Of a stretch of 64,000 bases of DNA, positions 54,186-63,930 are shown one piece after another. Made by a program: the position numbers and the translations under genes. A model generated the notes under the pieces. It was not told the DNA's origin and did no database searches. It saw only the letters and a program-made list of their open reading frames with translations. Positions within the stretch are counted from its first letter, which is position 1, and every line of letters starts with the position of its first letter. Origin of the DNA: an uncultured Clostridiaceae bacterium (GTDB lineage Bacteria > Bacillota > Clostridia > TANB77 > CAG-508); contig CAOJCG010000001.1 in NCBI GenBank assembly GCA_948356915.1, positions 210,599 to 274,598 on the forward strand, in the 5' to 3' direction.

Positions 54186-55910
54186 ATGAAAAAAACAAAA
54201 AGAAAAATAATGTATAATAATACAGATATAGCTTCATTCCTTATATCTACTCATGCAATAACATTAATCTCTTTAGTAATAACAATAATAATATTGATTA
54301 TATTGGCTGGAATATCTATAAATCTAAGCTTAGGTCCAAACGGAATATTTACTAGATTAAAAGAAGCAAAAGAACAATATGCAGAGGCAGTTGCACAAGA
54401 AAAGTTAGAATTAGTATTATTAAATGCAAATACAGAAAAACAAATAAATAAAAATTATAATAAAGAAGATTTCCTAAACAATATGTTAGAAGAAAAAGGC
54501 ATTATAGTAAATGAAGAGTTAGTAATAGTAGATAATTATATCTTTAAAATAGATAGACAAAATTTAAAGATAATAGAAAATATTGGGGAAACATCGATAA
54601 GAATATCAAAAGAAATTAAAAAGTATAATGGAAAAAATAGTAATGATAAATACGAAGTCGATATATTTCTAAAAATAGATGCAACTTCTACTTTAAAAAA
54701 TGTATCTATAAAAAAAACTGATGGAACAATTTATGAAATGACAACAGAAGAACTAATATCTGGAAAAATTATAACATTAGAATTAGATGAAAAATATGAC
54801 ATTATCGTAGCAACAACTGATGGAAAAACAGAAATTAGAAGAATACAAGAAAAATCAGGAGAAACTATATATACAGCAAACGAATTAGCTGAATTTAGAG
54901 ATAAAGTAAATACTGGTTTATCATATGAAGGAAAAATTATAAAATTAGGAAATGATCTTGATTTATCAAGTGTATGTGGTAATATAAATGGACAAGAAAT
55001 AAGTTGGGAGCCTATTGGGCTTAACCCCTTCCCTAATGAAGATGAAAAATATTTTGCTGGTACTTTTGATGGTAATTATCATGTAATTAACAATTTATAT
55101 ATAAATATTCAAGATCCTAACAATAGTGGTTTTTCATCTATATCAATAGGTCTATTTTGTGGGAATCATGGAACAATACAAAATTTAGTAATGGAAAATT
55201 CATATATATATTATAATTCAGATATAACTAGTAGTTCAACAGACTGGCAATTTGTAGGAATTATTACAGGTCATAATAGTTCTGGAACAATTAAAAATTG
55301 TGGAATTAATAGTGGTGAAATAAGAGGCGTATTTTCAGCACAAAGTATAAATGTTGATGGATTTTTTATAGGTGGACTAGTAGGCTGTAATGGTGGAATT
55401 ATAAATAGTTGCTATAATAAAGGAATGGTTTATGTAGAATCATATAATAATTCAAATAAATGCTTAAATATTGGAGGAATTTCTGGCGATACCGAATGGG
55501 GAGGGCAAACTTCTAATTGTTATAATGTAGGAGAAATTATTGTAGGTAAAAATGGCACTATTAGAATATTCTGTGGTGGTATTTTAGGGGATTTATCTTT
55601 TAATAATTCTACACTAAAAAACTCTTATAATATTAAAAATATTAATTTATTAGAAGGTACAAGCATAAGTCACTTAGGAGGAATATCTGGTAGAATTTAT
55701 AATACCGGAAAAATACAAAATTCTTATTGTACAGATAATTTTTCAGTATCTTATTACAATGTAAATACTAAAAAGACAGACGGAATTGTTGATTCTCAAA
55801 CTTTAAAAGATAGTGTTTCTATTTTAAATGAAGATGAAGAAATTTGGATAAATGATATAGGTATGAATGATGGTTATCCTATATTAAAATGGCAAATAGA
55901 AAAGAAATAG
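54186..55910 (+). CDS. Secreted protein with prepilin-like N-terminus and GLUG-type repeats
   Basis: AITLISLVITIIILIILAGISINLSLGPNGIFTRLKEAKEQY; repeated GGLVGxNxGxIxNCY/GGISGxTxxGxxSNCYN; start after AAAGGAG. Confidence 0.8.
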   Translation: MKKTKRKIMYNNTDIASFLISTHAITLISLVITIIILIILAGISINLSLGPNGIFTRLKEAKEQYAEAVAQEKLELVLLNANTEKQINKNYNKEDFLNNMLEEKGIIVNEELVIVDNYIFKIDRQNLKIIENIGETSIRISKEIKKYNGKNSNDKYEVDIFLKIDATSTLKNVSIKKTDGTIYEMTTEELISGKIITLELDEKYDIIVATTDGKTEIRRIQEKSGETIYTANELAEFRDKVNTGLSYEGKIIKLGNDLDLSSVCGNINGQEISWEPIGLNPFPNEDEKYFAGTFDGNYHVINNLYINIQDPNNSGFSSISIGLFCGNHGTIQNLVMENSYIYYNSDITSSSTDWQFVGIITGHNSSGTIKNCGINSGEIRGVFSAQSINVDGFFIGGLVGCNGGIINSCYNKGMVYVESYNNSNKCLNIGGISGDTEWGGQTSNCYNVGEIIVGKNGTIRIFCGGILGDLSFNNSTLKNSYNIKNINLLEGTSISHLGGISGRIYNTGKIQNSYCTDNFSVSYYNVNTKKTDGIVDSQTLKDSVSILNEDEEIWINDIGMNDGYPILKWQIEKK

Positions 55911-55987
55911 TGTTGTTATTTAAGTGTGTTAGAAGGGTATCTCTTTTGACACACTTTTGTTATTTGAAATACCCATTATTATTTATT

Positions 55988-57700
55988 TTATTTTTTTATA
56001 CTATTAATTAATTGATCTAATTTTTCTTTTGCATCTTCGAAGGAATTCCCTTTTACTCCAATATAATATTTAATTTTTGGTTCTGTTCCTGAAGGTCTTA
56101 TACATATCCATGCGTCATTATTTAATTCGTAATATAGCACATTTGAAATTGGTAAATCTGTGTTATTTTCTTTTCCTGTTTTTATATCTATAATTTTTCC
56201 TAATTTATAATCTCTTATTTTTTCTACATTATAACTTGCAAACTTTTTTGGCGGAGATTTTCTTAATTCATTCATTATTTCTTTTATTTTTTCTAATCCA
56301 TCTACACCTTCTAATGTAATAGAAATTGTTTCTTCTTTATAAAATCCATATTTTTCATACATTTTTACCATTTGCTCCCATAAAGTTAAACCTTCCTTTT
56401 TATAATATGCTGCCGCTTCGCATAATAACATAACAGCTACTATTGCATCTTTATCCCTACTATGTGTTCCTACTAAGCATCCATAACTTTCTTCATAACC
56501 AAATTCATAAGTATATTCATTTGAAAGCTCAAATTCTTTTATCTTTTCCCCAATATATTTAAAACCTGTTAATACTTCTATTAATTTTAAGTTATATTCT
56601 TTTGCTAATTCTTTTGCCATTGTTGATGATACTATACTTTTTATTATTGCACCATTTTTTGAAAGTGTACCTTTCTTTTGTTTTTGAGATAATATATATT
56701 CTGCAATTAATAGTGCTGACATATTCCCTGTAAATGCTTTATATTCTCCGTTTTTAGAATCCTTTGCATATACACCTAATCTATCTGCATCTGGATCTGT
56801 TGCTAAAACTATATCTGCATTTTTTTCTTTTGCAAGTTCTAAAGCTAATTTGAATGCATTTTTATCTTCTGGGTTTGGATATAAAACTGTTGGAAAATTT
56901 CCATCTGGCATTTCTTGCTCTTTTACTACATTTACATTTTCAAACCCTATCTGTTTTAATATTCTTTGTACTGGAATATTTCCTGCTCCATGTAGTGGAG
57001 TATATACAATGCTAAGTTCTTTTTCTTCTTTAATTATATCTGGATTTTGTAATTGCTTTTTTAATTCTTCAATATATAAGTCATCAATTTCTTTCCCTAT
57101 AATATTATATAATCCTAAATTTTCTGCTTTTCCCTTATCAATATTTTTTACTTTATCATAACCTGATATATTATTTACTTCTTCAATAATTAATTTATCT
57201 TTTGGAGATGTTATTTGTGCTCCGTCTTCCCAATATACTTTATATCCATTATATTTTGCTGGATTATGACTTGCTGTAATCATTATACCCGCTATAGCCC
57301 CTAATTTTCTAACTGCATATGAAAGTTCTGGTACAGGCGTTATACTTTCAAATACATAACTTTTTATTCCATTTGCATTTAAGCAAAGTGCTGCTATATC
57401 ACTAAATTCTTTAGAAAAGTTTCTTGAATCATAGCTAATTACCACACCTTTTTCCTGCCCATTTTCTTTTTTTATAAAGTTTGCTAACCCTTGAGTTGCT
57501 TTTCCTACTGTATATTTATTCATTCTATTTGTACCGCTCCCAATAATCCCTCTCAAACCTGCTGTTCCAAATTCTAATTCTTTATAAAATCTATCTTCTA
57601 TTTCTTTTTCATCATTTTCTATTTTTCTTAAATCTTCTCTTGTTTCCTCATCAAAAAGTGGATTTTCTAACCATTCTTTATATTTTTCTTTATATTCCAT
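55988..57700 (-). CDS. pgcA: Phosphoglucomutase/phosphomannomutase
   Basis: ITASHNPAKYNGYKVY; TDPDADRLGVY; CIRPSGTEPKIK. Confidence 0.95.
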   Translation of the reverse strand: MEYKEKYKEWLENPLFDEETREDLRKIENDEKEIEDRFYKELEFGTAGLRGIIGSGTNRMNKYTVGKATQGLANFIKKENGQEKGVVISYDSRNFSKEFSDIAALCLNANGIKSYVFESITPVPELSYAVRKLGAIAGIMITASHNPAKYNGYKVYWEDGAQITSPKDKLIIEEVNNISGYDKVKNIDKGKAENLGLYNIIGKEIDDLYIEELKKQLQNPDIIKEEKELSIVYTPLHGAGNIPVQRILKQIGFENVNVVKEQEMPDGNFPTVLYPNPEDKNAFKLALELAKEKNADIVLATDPDADRLGVYAKDSKNGEYKAFTGNMSALLIAEYILSQKQKKGTLSKNGAIIKSIVSSTMAKELAKEYNLKLIEVLTGFKYIGEKIKEFELSNEYTYEFGYEESYGCLVGTHSRDKDAIVAVMLLCEAAAYYKKEGLTLWEQMVKMYEKYGFYKEETISITLEGVDGLEKIKEIMNELRKSPPKKFASYNVEKIRDYKLGKIIDIKTGKENNTDLPISNVLYYELNNDAWICIRPSGTEPKIKYYIGVKGNSFEDAKEKLDQLINSIKK

Positions 57701-57796
57701 TATTTTTCTCCTTGTTAATTTTATAATAATCATATAATAATTAAATTTAAGAATATTTGTAATAATTACATATCGAGTTATCTTTAGTATATCTTT

Positions 57797-57836
57797 GTAG
57801 CTTGTGGGCGATTAAAATCGCCCCTACAATTAATTT
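57797..57836. repeat. TGTAGCTTGTGGGCGATTAAAATCGCCCCTACA repeat
   Basis: Palindromic GGGCGAT..ATCGCCC core. Confidence 0.65.
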
Positions 57837-57844
57837 AATATTTG

Positions 57845-59093
57845 CTATTTACTTTTATTTTTAAAGTCCATATATAATTTGCTTGCTGTTTCTGGGCTAT
57901 CTACACCTTCTGCATTTTTTATTGGTGCAAATTCGTCTTCTCTTTTTACTCTTAATATTACAATATCTTCTAATCTTTCAAAACTATCAAATAAGAAATT
58001 TTCAAATTTATATGCATTTGGCTTTTCTGGTTTTATTAGTATTCCATTTTCATCTATATAATTAGATTTTTTATGTGCTACATGATATTTAAAATTTGTT
58101 TCTCCCATTTGTATAATAGTTTCTATGTTAAATATATTGCATAATACATGTGATTCGCTAAATTTAAGTTCTCCTTTTTCATTTTTTTCTTCTGACATTT
58201 CTTTTGATATTTCAGTATATTCTACTACTGATGGATTACCATTTTTCCTACAAAACACACCTACTTTTTCTTCTGGATAGGCTTTTACTAAGCTTTTGGC
58301 TCCTGCTAATACTTTTTTATCTATTGTAAGACCAACTAATAAAGAATCCACCATTTTTGATAATATATTATCTACTGCTCCAATATACACCCACTTAATA
58401 TTTCTTTTTTGCATATCTTCTGTAACTCCAGTATTTAGCATTGTTTTAAATATCCCACCATGCCCATCAGCAGCTTTTCTTATTTTTGATTTTGTTTCTA
58501 ACAATATTTTTCCATTTTCATCAAGCATTGGTAACTCTGTTTGAATAAAGAATTTTATATTTTCTTTTCCATATTCAAAATAATTATTTTTTTCGAAAAA
58601 TTGTACTGTTTCAATATTATTTTCTCTACTTGTCATTATATACCATCTAATACTTACTCCATACTTTGAACAATATTGTTTCATTGTATCACTTAATATT
58701 TCAAATATACTTTTATTTATATCATGCTCAATTTTATATGTTCCTTTTGGTCCATTATGCCCTAGTCTTGTTCCGTTGGCCTCCTGCTAAAGTTACAACT
58801 GCATATTCATTATTTTTTATACAATTTTCTCCTATTTTATTATAATATTCTTTTTCTTCATTAGACATTTTTTCTTTATCTATATATTCTATTGGTTCTA
58901 TTATATCATCATTAAATTTATTTTTTTTCTTAGTTTCTTCAAATAAATTTTGTATTTGCTCAAAATTTATTTCTAAAATATCTTTTAATAAATTATCTCT
59001 TTCTTCCTTTGTTAATTCATTATAAAATTTTAATAAATGTTCTTGATTATATTTAGTTAATTTTTCTTTTACTAATAAATATTTATCTTCCAT
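57845..59093 (-). CDS. UAP1/UTP-sugar uridylyltransferase family protein, requires +1 shift at CGG 58773-58775
   Basis: VVTLAGGQ-(C)-GTRLGHNGPKGTYKI...; canonical GGQGTRLG nucleotide-binding loop. Confidence 0.92.
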
Positions 59094-59250
59094 AGCATAT
59101 TTACCTCTCTTTCTTTTATATTATATTATTATATTATTTTTTAGTCAATTGTATATATTTATAATTTCGTATATCAATATTTTTATCATAAAAATATATT
59201 CTAAAACATTTTTGAAACAATTGCTTAAATAAATATTTTTTAGTATGCCT

Positions 59251-59390
59251 TTGTAGGTTACGGGTAATTGAAATTGCCCCTATATTTTATACTAAAAAAG
59301 CACTCTATTTTAAGTTGGAACTATAGGGGCGAGCATAGCTTATCTAAGAGGTAAAGCCTCTTTCTTATAATTAAAATAGAGTACTTTCTT
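59251..59390. repeat. CCCCTACA-family copies and a long imperfect hairpin AAAGCACTCTATTTTAA...TTAAAATAGAGTACTTT
   Basis: Direct reading. Confidence 0.6.
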
Positions 59391-59494
59391 AACCTAGAAA
59401 ATAAAAAAGATAATACAAAAGATAGAGGCTTCTAGTATTTGTCCATGTTTTTAAGAAATTATACCTTTTTTACTATTAGGGTAATTTCTTATAA

Positions 59495-59530
59495 GGCATG
59501 AACGACTACTAGTCGCCCCTACAATTATTT
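59495..59530. repeat. GGCATGAACGACTACTAGTCGCCCCTACAATTA repeat
   Basis: CGCCCCTACA core. Confidence 0.55.
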
Positions 59531-59550
59531 CAAGTTTTTTAAAATTATTT

Positions 59551-60075
59551 TTAACTAATTTTTTCACTTTTTATATAATCTTCGAAAACTTCATTTATTT
59601 CTTTTTCTCCTGAGGTATTTAGTATTTTATCGTGATTATCTAATATTTCTACTATACTTCCGTTAAATTCTACTATTTCATAACAATTAATTATTTTAAT
59701 ATTTTTTTGATTTATTTTATCTTTATTTTTTTCTATGATTGTTTCTATATTTTTATTTGCTTCTTTTATATATTCTTTTGTTCCATTTACAATAATAATA
59801 ATATTTTCCTTTATATTATCATTTAGTAATTTATTAATACTTAAATAATTATCTCTTTTGCTCCAATCTATATTTAATATTTCTTGTTCATTTCTTAAAT
59901 TTAATCTTTTTACCAATGTTTCTACGTTATTTTTTATATCTGCTTCTAATACTGTAACTATTTTTTCTTTTTCGTTAATTTTCCTATTTACATAAGGAAG
60001 TAGCATTGTTATTAAATGCCAGTCACTTACATAAAAACTACATAATTTCATAATGCTTTTGTTTTCAATACTCAT
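59551..60075 (-). CDS. Conserved-looking hypothetical protein
   Basis: 174-aa ORF with RBS GGAGG upstream. Confidence 0.6.
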   Translation of the reverse strand: MSIENKSIMKLCSFYVSDWHLITMLLPYVNRKINEKEKIVTVLEADIKNNVETLVKRLNLRNEQEILNIDWSKRDNYLSINKLLNDNIKENIIIIVNGTKEYIKEANKNIETIIEKNKDKINQKNIKIINCYEIVEFNGSIVEILDNHDKILNTSGEKEINEVFEDYIKSEKIS

Positions 60076-60337
60076 AAAATATGGCCTCCTCTTTCGTTCA
60101 AATCTTCTTACAGTATAAGCAATTACAGAAGATTTATTTTTGCTTACTGGTAAATTTTACCATTTTATTACGAATATGTCAAGAATATTACAAATAAACT
60201 TTTCGCTATATTTCGACATTTTCAAAGTTTCATACATACCAATTAATAAAAATTTTTCCAAATATGTATATATATTTTTTTATTGTAAATACTTTTAATA
60301 AATACAATAAAACGTAAATTAAAATTTGGAGGTTTGT

Positions 60338-61003
60338 ATGAAAACTTTATTAAATATTATATGTTCAAAAAAAGTAAAATATTCCTTAATTTTGATAATT
60401 TTACTAGGAATTTACATTTTTATATCTGCTTTTTCCTATGTTACTTCGGTTTCTTCTGAATTAGAAGATAGTATTTTTAGGCTACATGTTATTGCAAATA
60501 GTGATAGTAAAGAAGATCAAAATTTAAAATATATAGTTAGAGATAAATTAATAGAATATATGAATTCAATATCATTAGATGCTAAAAATAAAGAAGAAGC
60601 TATGCAAATTGCTAAAGAGCATATAAATGATTTTGAAAAAGTAGCCAAACAAACTATTATAGATAATGGGTATAATTATGATGTACAAGTAGAAATAGGA
60701 AACTTTTCTTTTCCTACTAAAACATATGGTGATATTTCCATACCTGCTGGTTTATATGATGCATTAAGGGTTAAAATAGGAGAAGCAAATGGTCAAAACT
60801 GGTGGTGCGTAATGTTTCCTCCTTTATGTTTTGTAAATGTAAGTTCTGGTATAGTTCCAGATGAATCTAAAAAAGTATTAGAAAATGAATTATCAGAAGA
60901 AGAATATAGTATAATTTCTGATACAAATTCTAAAGAAGTTAAGTTTAAATTTAAAATAATAGAATTATTCCAAAACAGTAATATATTAACTGCAAAAAAA
61001 TAG
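60338..61003 (+). CDS. spoIIR: Stage II sporulation protein R
   Basis: FRLHVIANSDSKEDQNLKYIVRDKLIEYM..NWWCVMFPPLCFVN. Confidence 0.93.
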   Translation: MKTLLNIICSKKVKYSLILIILLGIYIFISAFSYVTSVSSELEDSIFRLHVIANSDSKEDQNLKYIVRDKLIEYMNSISLDAKNKEEAMQIAKEHINDFEKVAKQTIIDNGYNYDVQVEIGNFSFPTKTYGDISIPAGLYDALRVKIGEANGQNWWCVMFPPLCFVNVSSGIVPDESKKVLENELSEEEYSIISDTNSKEVKFKFKIIELFQNSNILTAKK

Positions 61004-61087
61004 TTGTAAAATGTTAATATATGTGATATATTAATTATGTAAAAATAGAATATTTTAATAGTATTCTATTTTTTTAAATGTAAATAT

Positions 61088-62374
61088 ATGGGGGTAATAT
61101 ATTTGGAAAAATTAGTTATAAAAGGTGGAACTCGTCTTTGTGGCGATGTAGTAATTAGTGGAGCAAAAAATGCAGCTGTTGCATTACTTCCAGCAACATT
61201 ATTAGTAGATGGTATTTGTACAATAAACAATTTACCTTATATTAGTGATGTTAAAATATCATGCAAAATTTTAGAAGAATTAGGCGCAAAGGTTACTTGG
61301 AATGGAAATAATGAAGTCACAATAGACTCAAGAAACATAAAAAGTTCAGCTGCTCCTATAGATATGACAAGTAAATTTAGAGCATCTTATTATTTAATTG
61401 GTGCCCTTTTAGGAAGATGTAAATCAGCCGTTGTTGGACTTCCTGGTGGTTGCAATTTAGGTGCAAGACCTATAGACCAACATATAAAGGGTTTCGAGCT
61501 ATTAGGTGCAAATGTTGAAGTTTTAGAAGGTAAAATAAATGCTAATGCTAAAAAATTAGTAGGTACTTCTATTTACTTAGATAAAGTATCAGTTGGTGCA
61601 ACAATTAATGTTATGCTTGCAAGCGTTTTAGCAGAAGGCACAACTATAATAGAAAATGTTGCTAAAGAGCCTCATGTCGTAGATGTTGCTAACTTTTTAA
61701 ATGCAATGGGTGCCGATATACGTGGTGCTGGAACTGACTTAATAAAAATAAATGGTGTAAAAAGGCTAACTGGTAATTCTACCTATAGTGTTGTTCCTGA
61801 CCAAATTGAAGCAGGTACTTTTATGCTTGCAGCAGTTGCAACTAAAGGAGATATAACAGTAAAAAATTGTATTCCTGAACATCTAGATTGTTTAACAGCA
61901 AAGCTAATAGAAATGGGTATTAATGTAGATATAAATAATGACTCAATAAGAGTATATACAAATAAAAGACCAAATAAAGCAAATATTATTACTATGCCAT
62001 ATCCTGGCTACCCAACCGATTTACAACCTCAAATAGGTGTAGTCTTAAGTTTAGCAGAAGGTACAAGCATTATAAATGAAGGTATTTGGGACTCTAGGTT
62101 TCAATATACAGCTGAGCTTAACAAAATGGGTGCTAAAATAATAAATCAAGGTAAATCTGCAGTTTTTGAAGGTGTGGAAGAACTATATGGTTCTTTTGTA
62201 GAAGCAACTGATTTACGTGCAGGTGCAGCTCTTATAATTGCAGGAATAGTAGCTAACGGTGAAACTTCTATAACAAATATTTATCATATAGATAGAGGTT
62301 ATGAAAATATAGAAGAAAAGTTCAGAAAATTAGGTGCAAATATTCAAAGAGTTGTAGAGGAAGACATATTTTAA
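61088..62374 (+). CDS. murA: UDP-N-acetylglucosamine 1-carboxyvinyltransferase (start may be TTG 61103)
   Basis: GGTRLCGDVVISGAKNAAVALLPATLL; GRCKSAVVGLPGGCNLGARPIDQHIKGFELLGA. Confidence 0.95.
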   Translation: MGVIYLEKLVIKGGTRLCGDVVISGAKNAAVALLPATLLVDGICTINNLPYISDVKISCKILEELGAKVTWNGNNEVTIDSRNIKSSAAPIDMTSKFRASYYLIGALLGRCKSAVVGLPGGCNLGARPIDQHIKGFELLGANVEVLEGKINANAKKLVGTSIYLDKVSVGATINVMLASVLAEGTTIIENVAKEPHVVDVANFLNAMGADIRGAGTDLIKINGVKRLTGNSTYSVVPDQIEAGTFMLAAVATKGDITVKNCIPEHLDCLTAKLIEMGINVDINNDSIRVYTNKRPNKANIITMPYPGYPTDLQPQIGVVLSLAEGTSIINEGIWDSRFQYTAELNKMGAKIINQGKSAVFEGVEELYGSFVEATDLRAGAALIIAGIVANGETSITNIYHIDRGYENIEEKFRKLGANIQRVVEEDIF

Positions 62375-62398
62375 TACAAGCAAAGGATGAAATAAAAA

Positions 62399-63188
62399 AT
62401 GTTTAAATTTTGCAGTTTATATAGTGGTAGTACAGGAAATTCATCACTAATTCAAACAAATAATACAAAAATATTAATAGATTGTCGGCGAAAGTGCAAA
62501 AAAGATAGCTGAAGCACTAAATAGTATAAACGTAGAACCTACTAGTATAGATGCCATATTAATTACACATGAGCATTCTGATCATATAAAAGGTGTTGGA
62601 ACATTTTCAAAAAAATATAATGTTCCTGTTTATGCAAATGCTGAAACTTGGAATGCAATGACTACTCAAAGTAATAAAATGGATATTTCTAATATTAAAT
62701 ACTTTAAATATGAAAAATTTAATATTGGAGATTTAACTATCCTACCTTTTAGCATTCCACATGATGCATCAAATCCATCTGGTTTTAATATATATCATAA
62801 CGATAAAAAAATAAGTATAGCAACAGATATTGGTCATATGACGACTGAAATAGTAAATAATTTATATAATAGTTCTTTTATATTATTAGAAGCTAATTAT
62901 GACCCTAATATTTTAAAGTGTTCATCATATCCATATGTTTTAAAACAACGAATTTGTGGACCTAATGGCCATTTATCTAATGACGAAGCTGGTAAAACTA
63001 TTTCTAATTTAGTAAAACATGGTTTAAATACAGTTATGTTAGGACATTTAAGTAAGGAAAATAATTTTCCTGAACTTGCATATAAAACTGTAGTAGAGCA
63101 ACTAATAGAAAACAATGTAAATGAAAATTTATTTCACTTAAGTGTTGCTAATAGATATACTGTTAGTCCAATAATTGATGTTATTTAG
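62399..63188 (+). CDS. WalJ/YycJ-like MBL-fold hydrolase, requires +1 shift at CGG 62486-62488
   Basis: MFKFCSLYSGSTGNSSLIQTNNTKILIDC-(C)-GESAKKIAEALNSINVEPTSIDAILITHEHSDHIKGVGTFSKKY... Confidence 0.92.
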
Positions 63189-63202
63189 AAAGGTTTTTGA
63201 AA

Positions 63203-63683
63203 ATGTTACATATCGATATTATTTGCATAGGCAAATTAAAAGAACAATATTTAAAAGATGCAATTATAGAATATTCAAAAAGATTATCAAAATATTGCAA
63301 TTTAAATATAATAGAATTACCAGATGAAAAAATACCAAATACTAATAGTGAAAAATTATTATATGAAGTAAAAGAAAAGGAATGTAATAAAATAATTTCT
63401 CATATAAAAAAAGATAGCTATATTATCGCTTTAGATTTGACACGGAAAACAATATTCTTCAGAAGAATTTTCTAAAAAAATAGATAATATCTCTTTAAAT
63501 TATAGTAATATAACAATTGTAATTGGTGGAAGTTTAGGAATGACTAATGAATTTTTAAATTCTACAAATGAAAAAGTATGCTTTTCTAAAATGACATTTC
63601 CACATCAATTAATTAGAGTTTTTTTATTAGAACAATTATTTAGAGCATTTAAAATCTCAAATAACGAATCATATCATAAATAA
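63203..63683 (+). CDS. rlmH: 23S rRNA pseudouridine1915 methyltransferase RlmH, requires +1 shift at CGG 63443-63445
   Basis: MLHIDIICIGKLKEQYLKDAIIEYSKRL...SYIIALDLT-(C)-GKQYSSEEFSKKIDNISLNYSNITIVIGGSLGMTNEFL...FPHQLIRVFLLEQLFRAFKISNNESYHK. Confidence 0.93.
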
Positions 63684-63692
63684 TATATAATA

Positions 63693-63822
63693 ATTTGTAG
63701 AAAGAGCTGACTTTAATATTGTTAAGGGGCTTATATTAATTTTTAAAAATAAAGTGATAATTTATACCTATTGCTTGGGGGAGCAAATAATAAAATGACT
63801 TTTTTATGCTCTTTCTACAAAA
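63693..63822. other. Intergenic segment bounded by inverted TTTGTAGAAAGAGC / GCTCTTTCTACAAA ends
   Basis: Direct reading; could be structured RNA or small element. Confidence 0.5.
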
Positions 63823-63930
63823 ATAATAACTATTAAAAATTTATATTATAATTAGAAGTTGAAGTTTTTATCTCAATTTCTATTTTTTATACTTTATTGA
63901 TTATTTTTTAGATTTAATTTTATTGATTAA

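Noticed and set aside
11588-63445. Explaining the nine CGG breaks as ordinary homopolymer indel errors
   Set aside because: Eight of nine sites are not in homopolymers; the extra base is always C, always directly before an in-frame GGN. The true homopolymer-type slips (adhesin, comEA) have the opposite sign and no CGG. A modification-linked basecalling artefact is still possible and is listed as the main refutation test.
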